Source: Candidatus Omnitrophota bacterium (lineage in GTDB: Bacteria; Omnitrophota; Gorgyraeia; Gygaellales; Profunditerraquicolaceae). From it: DNA of 11,122 nt. The position numbers were made by a program, and so were the translations under genes. Below, piece after piece: positions 1 through 5,720 of the stretch. The stretch spans positions 1-11,122 of the forward strand of contig JAGUUJ010000103.1 of NCBI GenBank assembly GCA_020063525.1, read 5' to 3'. Positions within the stretch are counted from its first letter, which is position 1, and each line of letters begins with the position of its first letter. The notes beneath the pieces are model-generated. The model was not told the DNA's origin. It was given only the letters and a program-made list of their open reading frames with translations, and did not search any database.

Positions 1-150
1 CGCGTTAAGATGGAGATAAATAACCTTACCATAGAAGATAGCAGAAAGAGATACGAGAAAGAACTGAAACTTCAGGAACTCACTGCTTCTCTCGATGCCA
101 TTACCGGCGGATATTTCTCTAACCGTCAAATAAATACGGACAATTCTTAA
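1..150 (+). CDS. C-terminal end of an unidentified protein (partial)
   Basis: An open frame enters from the left edge and ends at the TAA at 148-150, giving 49 residues that start RVKMEINNLTIEDSRKRYEK. The first part is charged and probably helical or coiled-coil. The end reads LDAITGGYFSNRQINTDNS. The pattern of a polar helix followed by a leucine-rich turn with GG faintly recalls the last helix of TolC-type outer membrane efflux proteins, but this is too weak to assign a function. The codon run is uninterrupted and the next gene begins 95 nt later. I do not recognise the family; the coding call itself is fairly secure because the frame is open to the edge and matches the direction of every neighbour. 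Confidence 0.6.
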   Translation, partial: RVKMEINNLTIEDSRKRYEKELKLQELTASLDAITGGYFSNRQINTDNS

Positions 151-180
151 TCCAATCGTTTTATCCAAAATATCTTGCAA

Positions 181-208
181 TTAAATTATATTTGTGATAA
201 TTTATAAT
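181..208 (+). promoter_or_regulatory. Candidate promoter upstream of trxA
   Basis: The AT-rich gap before trxA contains a perfect TATAAT at 203-208. With a 16-nt spacer the best -35 is TTAAAT at 181-186, which matches only three of six consensus bases. An alternative pairs TTGCAA at 175-180 with GATAAT at 196-201 over a short 15-nt spacer. Either would start transcription about 30 nt upstream of the trxA start codon. This is the only sizeable gap before the long gene run, so a promoter here is expected, but AT-rich DNA produces such matches by chance. Confidence 0.3.
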
Positions 209-245
209 TCTATTCTTTTATTAATCCCTTATAATAAGACATAAG

Positions 246-569
246 ATGGCCTTATTACATTTTACGGATAGCAATTTTAAAAAGGAAGTTCTGGAATCCG
301 ACCTGCCGGTGCTGGTAGATTTCAGCGCAAAATGGTGTGGGCCATGCCGGATGATCGCTCCTATTATTGAGGAGTTAGCCAGGGAATACGCTCAGAAAAT
401 AAAGATCGGCAAAATCAATATCGATGAAAACCCCAAAACTCCCACGCACTATGGCGTGATGTCCATACCCACGCTTATGTTTTTCAAAAAAGGCCGAGTC
501 AGCGAGCAAGTTGTTGGCGCATTAAGCAAGGCTGAATTGAAGAAAAAAATCGAAGAGAATCTTTTATGA
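246..569 (+). CDS. trxA: Thioredoxin
   Basis: A 107-residue protein of normal thioredoxin length. It carries the redox motif WCGPC at residues 30-34, the buried Asp of VDFSAKW (about D25), and the cis-proline in the MSIPT motif (about P75) that packs against the active site. It is a cytoplasmic dithiol carrier that reduces protein disulfides and enzymes such as ribonucleotide reductase, and is itself reduced by thioredoxin reductase. A matching reductase gene (trxB) lies about 5 kb downstream on the same strand. No strong Shine-Dalgarno precedes the ATG, but the protein starts just where the family does. Its TGA stop overlaps the next start codon in ATGA, so it is translationally coupled to the BioD-like protein. 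Identification is secure from the motifs. Confidence 0.96.
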   Translation: MALLHFTDSNFKKEVLESDLPVLVDFSAKWCGPCRMIAPIIEELAREYAQKIKIGKINIDENPKTPTHYGVMSIPTLMFFKKGRVSEQVVGALSKAELKKKIEENLL

Positions 570-1657
570 AGAGGATATTTATTGCGGCCACGAAGCAGAA
601 TGACGGTAAGACTACAGTAGCGTTAGGGCTGATATCTAATTTCCAAAAGGTCTTCAAGCGCATCGGTTTCATTAAGCCAGTGGGACAAAGGTATTTAGAG
701 GAGGACGGTGTTAAGGTAGACGAAGATTCCATATTGATTGAGGAATCCTTAAAGTTATACGGCATAAAGTCTAAACTAAAAGATATGAGTCCAGTGGCAG
801 TAGAAAAAGGTTTTACGGAAAATTATATTGCTGGGCCTTTTCGAAAAACAATTACACAGCAGATTAAGGAATCATTTAAGCGGGTATCGCGAAAGCAAAA
901 TTTAGTCATCATTGAAGGTACGGGCCATGCGGGTGTGGGGTCGGTATTCGACCATTCTAACGCCGTGGTAGCAAAACTACTCGGCTCAAAGGTGATTCTG
1001 GTTTCCTCCGGCGGCATTGGCAGGCCCATTGATGAGCTCGTTTTAAATAAAGCGCTCTTTGATAAAGAAGGAGTAAAACTTTTAGGCGTAATTATTAATA
1101 AAGTTATGCCGGGAAAGTTTAATAAAATAAATGAGCTGGTAAGGAAAGGATTGCGCCGCAAAGGTATTGAGGTGTTAGGCGTTATCCCCTATAATCCCAT
1201 GCTTTCTTACCCTACGATTAGGCAAATATTGGAAGAAACCGATTATAAAACATTGTTCAATTGTAGTGATGTTTCTTTGGATAATTATGTTGCCAAGATT
1301 GTAATAGGAGCAATGCAGCCGAAAGACGCGGTAAAATATATCGTGGACCATAGCCTGGTTATTACCCCGGGTGATCGAGAAGATATTATTAAGCTTACTT
1401 TGGATCTTCATGTTCAAGGATGTAAAATCGCGGGTATAATTTTAACCGGAGATTTAATACCAAGCCAGGAGTTTGTCCACCAGACAAAGAGCGCGTCTAT
1501 ACCCGTATTATTAGCTAAATCCGATACATACACAACTGCCTCGGCAGTACATGATTTGACTGTCAAAATCAAGCCAACGGACAAAGAGAAGATTGAGACA
1601 GTGAAGAATTTAATCCATGATTATGTAAATCTGGATATGCTCGTGAAGAGGATGTGA
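566..1657 (+). CDS. BioD-like AAA_26/DRTGG protein, stand-alone counterpart of the Pta N-terminal region
   Basis: A 363-residue protein with two recognisable parts. Residues 1 to about 215 form a dethiobiotin-synthetase-like P-loop fold, with the nucleotide-binding loop TKQNDGKTT at 9-17 and a conserved EGTGHAGVGSVFDHSNA segment near 117-133. Residues from about 240 form a DRTGG domain, with VITPGDREDII near 265-275, GIILTGD near 290-296 and a SDTYTTA segment near 319-325. This is the order seen in the N-terminal half of long phosphotransacetylases such as E. coli Pta, where the region is reported to affect oligomerisation and metabolite control. Here it is a separate gene that stops one base before the ATG of a short Pta, so I infer a regulatory or partner role for Pta. 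An independent enzymatic activity cannot be excluded. It does not carry the catalytic PTA_PTB domain. Confidence 0.85.
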   Translation: MKRIFIAATKQNDGKTTVALGLISNFQKVFKRIGFIKPVGQRYLEEDGVKVDEDSILIEESLKLYGIKSKLKDMSPVAVEKGFTENYIAGPFRKTITQQIKESFKRVSRKQNLVIIEGTGHAGVGSVFDHSNAVVAKLLGSKVILVSSGGIGRPIDELVLNKALFDKEGVKLLGVIINKVMPGKFNKINELVRKGLRRKGIEVLGVIPYNPMLSYPTIRQILEETDYKTLFNCSDVSLDNYVAKIVIGAMQPKDAVKYIVDHSLVITPGDREDIIKLTLDLHVQGCKIAGIILTGDLIPSQEFVHQTKSASIPVLLAKSDTYTTASAVHDLTVKIKPTDKEKIETVKNLIHDYVNLDMLVKRM

Positions 1658-1658
1658 A

Positions 1659-2588
1659 ATGGATATTCTGAATAAAATCAGAGCAAGAGCAAAAGCAAAA
1701 CTAAAAACTATCGCCTTACCTGAGATTGAAGATACTCGCGTCAGAGAAGCAGCGAAAATTATTGAAAAAGAAGGTATTGCCAAAGTTTTACTCTTTGGAC
1801 GGGGAATGCTGGCTAAAGTAAAACAGGAAGAATACGCCCAGAAGTATTATGAATTGCGCCAGTCCAAAGGGATAAGTTTAGACGATGCAAGAAAGATTTT
1901 AGAGGACCCTCTCTATTACGCAGCCATGATGACACGCAACGGCGATACCGATGGATTTGTGGCCGGCGCCAGTCACACTACTCCCGATGTAGCCAGGGCA
2001 GCGATACAGTGTCTGGGTGTAGAAGAGAAAGTAAATATTGCTTCCAGCTGTTTTATCATGAGCGTTCCGGATTGTCCTTACGGAGAATATGGGGCATTTA
2101 TTTTTGCAGACTGTGGTATCGTTCCTGAGCCGAATTCCCGCCAGTTAGCCTCTATCGCTATCTCAAATGCGGAATTAGCCCGGAAGGTTTTAGGTATTAC
2201 ACCCAAGGTTGCATTACTGAGTTATTCCACCAAAGGCTCGGCAAAGGGGAGGGTGATTGATAAGATGCTTGAGGCATTGGCCTTGGTAAGACAGATGCAG
2301 CCGGAACTTTTGATTGACGGCGAATTGCAGGTAGATGCAGCAATCGTGCCTGAGGTAGCAGAGATTAAATATCCGAATAGTTTACTTGCGGGTGAGGCAA
2401 ATGTTTTAATTTTCCCCAATTTAGAGGCAGGTAATATCGGATACAAACTGGTGCAGAGGTTAGCCAAGGCGCGGGCAATCGGGCCTATAATCGTGGGTTT
2501 AAATAAGCCCTGTAGCGATCTTTCTCGGGGCTGTTTAACTGAGGATATCGTAGACTGCGTAGCAGTAACGGCAATAAGAGCCCAGTGA
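1659..2588 (+). CDS. pta: Phosphate acetyltransferase (short form)
   Basis: A 309-residue PTA_PTB-family enzyme that interconverts acetyl-CoA plus phosphate and acetyl phosphate plus CoA. Family signatures include DTDGFVAGASHTTPDVARAA near 96-115, the SSCFIMSVPD stretch, an ADCGIVPEP segment, LLSYSTKGSAKG and, near the C-terminus, FPNLEAGNIGYKLVQRLA. It is slightly shorter than the usual 320-335 residues of short Pta enzymes, mostly in the N-terminal third. It has no attached BioD-like/DRTGG region; that region is the gene directly upstream, with a single base between the two. An AGAGG Shine-Dalgarno lies at 1646-1650 inside the upstream gene. A phosphate butyryltransferase is the main alternative, but the sequence and the downstream acetate kinase favour Pta. 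A terminator-like hairpin follows the stop codon. Confidence 0.94.
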   Translation: MDILNKIRARAKAKLKTIALPEIEDTRVREAAKIIEKEGIAKVLLFGRGMLAKVKQEEYAQKYYELRQSKGISLDDARKILEDPLYYAAMMTRNGDTDGFVAGASHTTPDVARAAIQCLGVEEKVNIASSCFIMSVPDCPYGEYGAFIFADCGIVPEPNSRQLASIAISNAELARKVLGITPKVALLSYSTKGSAKGRVIDKMLEALALVRQMQPELLIDGELQVDAAIVPEVAEIKYPNSLLAGEANVLIFPNLEAGNIGYKLVQRLAKARAIGPIIVGLNKPCSDLSRGCLTEDIVDCVAVTAIRAQ

Positions 2589-2592
2589 GCAA

Positions 2593-2655
2593 TTAGGGAC
2601 GTCTTTGAATCCAAAGCAAAGACGTTTTTGTTACTAAAGCAAAGGGTGTCCCTAA
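2593..2655 (+). terminator. Nested hairpins with a terminator-like inner stem between pta and ackA
   Basis: The inner stem pairs CGTCTTTG (2600-2607) with CAAAGACG (2617-2624), eight base pairs with a nine-base loop, followed at once by TTTTT (2625-2629), the layout of an intrinsic terminator. It lies inside a second inverted repeat, TTAGGGAC (2593-2600) and GTCCCTAA (2648-2655), whose right arm ends just at the ribosome binding site of ackA. The motif AAAGCAAAG occurs twice (2613-2621 and 2636-2644), so CTTTG at 2603-2607 has two possible partners. The stem is not GC-rich, so termination is probably partial. It may reduce ackA transcription or act as an attenuator; the sequence cannot decide which. 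Confidence 0.6.
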
Positions 2656-2664
2656 AGGATAATT

Positions 2665-3774
2665 ATGAAGATATTGGTAATAAATAGCGGAAGTTCTTCC
2701 ATAAAATATAAGCTCTTTGATATGCCACAAGAACAGAATAAAGTAGCCGGCGTAATTGAGCATATCGGTGAGAAAGGCTCTAAAATACAAGACCATTATA
2801 TGGGTTTAAGGATAGTTTTAGGAAAGCTCAAACACGTCGATGCTGTAGGGCATCGCGTTGTGCACGGCGCAGAGAAATTTAAAAAACCAATATTAATTAA
2901 TGCTCCGGTGATTCGTAAGATTAGACAATGCTCATGTTTAGCACCTTTACATAATCCGGCAAATTTAGCGGGTATCCTGGCATGTAAAAAATTATTGCCT
3001 GGTATAAGACAAATTGCGGTATTCGATACGGCTTTCCATCAAACATTACCTGCTCACGCTTACATCTATGGCTTGCCTTACGAATATTACAAAAGATTTG
3101 GCGTAAGAAAATATGGTTTCCACGGCACAAGTCACCAATACGTAGCTCATGAAGCAGCACGGCGTCTGAATAAGCAAATTAGCAAATTAAAAATCATTAC
3201 CTGCCATTTAGGCAATGGCTGTAGTATTGCTGCAGTAGAAGGAGGCAGGTCTATTGATACCAGTATGGGTTTTACTCCTTTAGAGGGATTGATTATGGGA
3301 ACGCGCTGCGGAGATATCGACCCCGCCCTCGTCACTTATATTATGCAGAAGAAAAAATTCAATATTTTCCAGGTAGAGAATACCTTAAATAAATCTAGTG
3401 GCCTTAAAGGAATTTCCGGGATAAGTAATGATATGAGGATATTAGAAGGCAAGAGAAAGAAGCGAGATGATCGCGCGAGATTAGCCATTGACATCTTTAT
3501 TTACCGCATAAAAAAATATATCGGCGCCTATACCACAATTATGGCTGGCTGCGATGCCTTGGTATTTACAGGCGGAATTGGAGAAAACCAGAAGAGAATA
3601 AGAAAAGAAATTTATAAGGGCGCATTTTCTCATTTAAAGAAAAAACCCAAAATCTTGGTTATTCCTGCTAATGAGGAGTTAATGATTGCCCGCCAGGCCT
3701 ATAATCTGATTAGATCCCCGCAGTTAAGCACTGTGCAGATTTCTTCGAAATCTGCTTGTAACTGCGGGGATTAA
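2665..3774 (+). CDS. ackA: Acetate kinase
   Basis: A 369-residue acetokinase-family enzyme that makes acetate and ATP from acetyl phosphate and ADP, completing the route begun by Pta. Motifs in order are NSGSSSIK near 7-14, GHRVVHG at 62-68 (substrate Arg), APLHNPAN, the catalytic Asp of FDTAFHQ (about D121), FHGTSH at 152-157, CHLGNGCS, the TRCGDIDP arginine segment, FTGGIGENQ near 300, and NEELMIAR near the C-terminus. All key residues known for the family are present. Usual length is about 395-405; the N-terminal domain between IEHIGEKGS and GHRVVHG is shortened by roughly 20-25 residues. After NLI, where the family normally ends, about 20 extra residues are encoded by a palindrome that also supplies the stop codon. 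The Shine-Dalgarno AAGGAT is at 2655-2660. Confidence 0.94.
   Translation: MKILVINSGSSSIKYKLFDMPQEQNKVAGVIEHIGEKGSKIQDHYMGLRIVLGKLKHVDAVGHRVVHGAEKFKKPILINAPVIRKIRQCSCLAPLHNPANLAGILACKKLLPGIRQIAVFDTAFHQTLPAHAYIYGLPYEYYKRFGVRKYGFHGTSHQYVAHEAARRLNKQISKLKIITCHLGNGCSIAAVEGGRSIDTSMGFTPLEGLIMGTRCGDIDPALVTYIMQKKKFNIFQVENTLNKSSGLKGISGISNDMRILEGKRKKRDDRARLAIDIFIYRIKKYIGAYTTIMAGCDALVFTGGIGENQKRIRKEIYKGAFSHLKKKPKILVIPANEELMIARQAYNLIRSPQLSTVQISSKSACNCGD
3710..3774 (+). repeat. Long nested palindrome forming the 3' end of ackA
   Basis: ATCCCCGCAGTTA (3714-3726) is the perfect reverse complement of TAACTGCGGGGAT (3759-3771). Allowing one bulged G at 3713, the stem extends to TTA (3710-3712) against the TAA stop codon (3772-3774). 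Inside is a second perfect stem, GCAGATTTC (3735-3743) with GAAATCTGC (3747-3755), over a three-base loop. No T-run follows, so this is not a standard intrinsic terminator. It could be an inserted palindromic repeat, an mRNA stability element or a processing site between ackA and panD. Confidence 0.75.
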
Positions 3775-3777
3775 TTC

Positions 3778-3819
3778 GCGCATATAACTTACGTTCGCTT
3801 TGCTCCGTAAGTTATGCGC
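3778..3819 (+). repeat. Stem-loop between ackA and panD
   Basis: GCGCAT (3778-3783) plus AACTTACG (3786-3793), separated by a two-base AT bulge, pair with CGTAAGTT plus ATGCGC (3806-3819), a 14-bp stem. The loop is TTCGCTTTGCTC. It fills most of the 61-nt gap between ackA and panD and ends five bases before the panD ribosome binding site AAGGAG (3825-3830). There is no T-run after it. Hairpins with TTCGCT-type loops are often dispersed genomic repeats, so this may be one copy of such a family. Confidence 0.65.
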
Positions 3820-3835
3820 TCATTAAGGAGAAAAA

Positions 3836-4186
3836 ATGTTAAGGACCATTTTAAAATCTAAGATACACCGTGCACGCGTTACCGAAACGAACCTTTATTA
3901 TGAGGGTAGCGTTACTATTGATGCGATGCTGATGGAGGAAGCAGATATTCTTGCTCATGAGAAGGTGGAGGTATTGAACCTTAATAATGGGCTGCGTCTA
4001 GAAACTTATGCAATTTCCGGCGAGAGGAATTCTGGAGCAATCTGCCTTAACGGGCCGGCAGCGCGCGGCGCCTGTGCGGGTGATAAAGTAATTATTCTTT
4101 CTTATGCTATCGTTGATGATAAAGATGCAAAAAATATAAAACCAAAGATAATTACTGTTGATGAACAAAACCGCATTAAAGATTAA
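3836..4186 (+). CDS. panD: Aspartate 1-decarboxylase proenzyme
   Basis: A 116-residue pyruvoyl-dependent decarboxylase that converts L-aspartate to beta-alanine, the amine half of pantothenate and so a precursor of coenzyme A. The self-processing site is intact: G24-S25 in YYEGSVTID, where cleavage turns Ser25 into the pyruvoyl group. Other family features are MLRTILKSKIHRA at the N-terminus, the VEVLNLNNGLRLETYAI stretch and NGPAARGACAGDKVIIL near 72-88. The length is slightly below that of E. coli PanD (126). A clear AAGGAG lies five bases before the ATG. Its 3' end overlaps def by 26 nt. No other pantothenate gene is in the window; a link to the acetyl-CoA genes through the CoA supply is only inference. 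Confidence 0.97.
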   Translation: MLRTILKSKIHRARVTETNLYYEGSVTIDAMLMEEADILAHEKVEVLNLNNGLRLETYAISGERNSGAICLNGPAARGACAGDKVIILSYAIVDDKDAKNIKPKIITVDEQNRIKD

Positions 4187-4709
4187 ATTATTCGGTGATC
4201 CGGCATTAAGAAAAAAAGTAAAACCTGTTAAAGAGGTCACTTTTTTGCATCGCGATACTTTAAGCGAAATGGCTCAATTAATGTATGCTGAGGCAGGGAT
4301 TGGCTTGGCTGCGTCTCAGGTAGGCGTTAATGAATCGATGCTCGTGGTTGATATCGGCACAGGCCTTTATAAATTGATAAATCCTAAGATTGTAGAAAAA
4401 GAAGGTTATCAAGTCATGGAAGAAGGCTGCCTTAGCGTCCCCGGGGTTTACATAAAAGTTAAACGCGCCAGAAAAGTTGTAATTAAAGCGCAAGATGAGG
4501 GTTCTAAACCCGTTACCATAGAAGCAGAAGATTTATTAGCCTGTGTCTTTCAGCATGAGATAGACCACTTAAATGGCAAACTCATCATTGATTATGCATC
4601 ATTATTTGATAAATTAAAGCTCAAAAAGAAATTAAAAGAACTTAAAAAGAGGTCGGAACATGAAAGACTGCCCGAATCAGAAACAAAATCTTGCAAATTG
4701 CAATTGTAG
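4161..4709 (+). CDS. def: Peptide deformylase
   Basis: A 182-residue metalloenzyme that removes the formyl group from the N-terminal methionine of new proteins. All three family motifs are present: GIGLAASQVG at 46-55, EEGCLSVP at 87-94 with metal ligand C90, and QHEIDH at 131-136 with ligands H132 and H136 and catalytic E133. I chose the ATG at 4161 rather than the TTG one codon upstream because ATG is stronger and the family starts close to this point. The gene begins inside panD (26-nt overlap) and lacks a good Shine-Dalgarno, so translation is probably coupled. The C-terminal tail after about residue 145 is Lys/Glu-rich, as in many deformylases, and its last 50 nt overlap the next gene in another frame. 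Confidence 0.96.
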   Translation: MNKTALKIKLFGDPALRKKVKPVKEVTFLHRDTLSEMAQLMYAEAGIGLAASQVGVNESMLVVDIGTGLYKLINPKIVEKEGYQVMEEGCLSVPGVYIKVKRARKVVIKAQDEGSKPVTIEAEDLLACVFQHEIDHLNGKLIIDYASLFDKLKLKKKLKELKKRSEHERLPESETKSCKLQL

Positions 4710-4857
4710 TTATGAGCCCTGTTCTCGAAAGGGCATATGCTGCGCCTGTATTCTTTATCATCGCAAAAACGGTGAAATTCCTGCTTGTTTCTTTTCATCT
4801 GATGCCGAAAGAACCTATGACCGCTCCATCAGCAATTTTATCCGGACTCATAAATGA
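4660..4857 (+). CDS. Small Cys-rich protein, DUF6485-like
   Basis: A 65-residue protein with eight cysteines (C4, C14, C16, C21, C27, C28, C30, C43) and H34, no signal peptide and no membrane segment. The pattern CNCxYEPCxRKGxCCxC, then YHRKNGEIPACFF and ERTYDRSI, resembles what I know as DUF6485, a conserved family of unknown function. The cysteine spacing suggests a bound metal, probably zinc or an iron-sulfur cluster, but this is inference. An AGAGG sits before the ATG. The first 50 nt overlap def and the stop overlaps the lipA start in ATGA, so it is translated as part of this operon. Its neighbours def and lipA both depend on metal centres, but no functional link is shown. Confidence 0.85.
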   Translation: MKDCPNQKQNLANCNCSYEPCSRKGICCACILYHRKNGEIPACFFSSDAERTYDRSISNFIRTHK

Positions 4858-5720
4858 ATAATAGACTACCTGCATGGTTTAAACAGGATATTCCCGATGC
4901 CACTGTGCGGGGTAGAATCCAGCTGCTCTCTGAATTTAATGTTAATACCGTCTGTCAACAAGCAAAATGCCCTAATTTAAGTTTCTGTTTCAAGGAGCTA
5001 AAATTTACCTTTATGATTTTAGGAAATATCTGCACAAGAAATTGCAGATTTTGCGGTGTGGCTCAATCAGAGAAAAAAACTTTAAGTCTCGATGAAAATG
5101 AACCGTATAGAATTAGTCAAATAGCTAAGATTCTTAACCTCAAATTTGTGCTAATCACCTCAGTCACCCGGGATGACCTCACCGACGGCGGAGCAGCACA
5201 GTTTGTGAAAACTATAGAATTAATTCACGGTATAGATAAAGATATCAAGCTCGAAGTACTGATACCTGATTTTTCAGGAAATATCGCCAGTCTCAAGACT
5301 GTAATTGACGCCAGACCTTCTATATTGGCCCATAATATAGAAACAGTTAATCGGCTATATAAAACCTTAAGGCCCAAAGCTAATTACCAGACATCATTAG
5401 ATATGTTAAAGAAGTCAAAAGAAATCAATCCTCTTTTAATTACCAAGTCTTCTCTTATTTTGGGTTTGGAAGAATCGGAAGAAGAAATCATTTATACTAT
5501 GGAAGATTTAAGATATAATCAGTGTGATATACTGACATTAGGGCAGTATCTGGCACCGTCACAAAGGCATTATCCGGTTAAAGAATTTATCAGTCCCGAA
5601 CAATTCCAGCGATATCGGCGCATAGGGCTTAACATGGGATTTAAGACAGTCCTATCTGGGCCTAAGGTCCGTAGTTCCTATCACGCAGAAGAGGTGCTTG
5701 GTGAGCTTGAATATGTATGA
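4854..5720 (+). CDS. lipA: Lipoyl synthase (radical SAM)
   Basis: A 288-residue radical SAM enzyme that inserts two sulfurs into protein-bound octanoyl groups to make the lipoyl cofactor. Both cluster sites are complete: the auxiliary [4Fe-4S] ligands C34, C39 and C45 (spacing CX4CX5C) and the radical SAM ligands C60, C64 and C67 in CTRNCRFC. The C-terminal RSSYHAEE segment (R273-Y276) supplies the serine ligand of the auxiliary cluster that is typical of LipA. Length is normal. The start overlaps the upstream stop in ATGA. No lipB, lplA or lipoylated-complex gene is in the window, so the source of octanoyl or lipoyl groups is unknown. The 3' end overlaps trxB by 8 nt. Confidence 0.97.
   Translation: MNNRLPAWFKQDIPDATVRGRIQLLSEFNVNTVCQQAKCPNLSFCFKELKFTFMILGNICTRNCRFCGVAQSEKKTLSLDENEPYRISQIAKILNLKFVLITSVTRDDLTDGGAAQFVKTIELIHGIDKDIKLEVLIPDFSGNIASLKTVIDARPSILAHNIETVNRLYKTLRPKANYQTSLDMLKKSKEINPLLITKSSLILGLEESEEEIIYTMEDLRYNQCDILTLGQYLAPSQRHYPVKEFISPEQFQRYRRIGLNMGFKTVLSGPKVRSSYHAEEVLGELEYV

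Noticed and set aside
230..235. A perfect TATAAT just before trxA
   Set aside because: It is only 10 nt upstream of the start codon and has no -35 match at the right distance, so it would give almost no leader.
823..1161. A 112-codon open frame on the minus strand within the BioD-like gene
   Set aside because: It is antisense to conserved motifs of the + strand gene and its protein resembles no family I know.
2222..2614. A 130-codon open frame on the minus strand across the end of pta
   Set aside because: It mirrors the pta codons, has no recognisable family, and its start region overlaps the terminator-like hairpin.
2589..2664. The pta-ackA gap as a known riboswitch class
   Set aside because: It is short and consists of simple nested stems; I see none of the conserved core motifs of riboswitches known to me.
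3710..3819. The paired hairpins as an insertion sequence or transposon
   Set aside because: There is no transposase frame, and I found no target-site duplication around the pair; at most they are non-autonomous repeats.
4158..4160. TTG as the start of def
   Set aside because: The adjacent ATG at 4161 is in the same frame and is a better start; no Shine-Dalgarno favours the TTG.
5698..5700. TTG as the start of trxB
   Set aside because: It would add five residues before the usual MYDLLIVGAG start; GGTGAG is spaced properly for ATG 5713.
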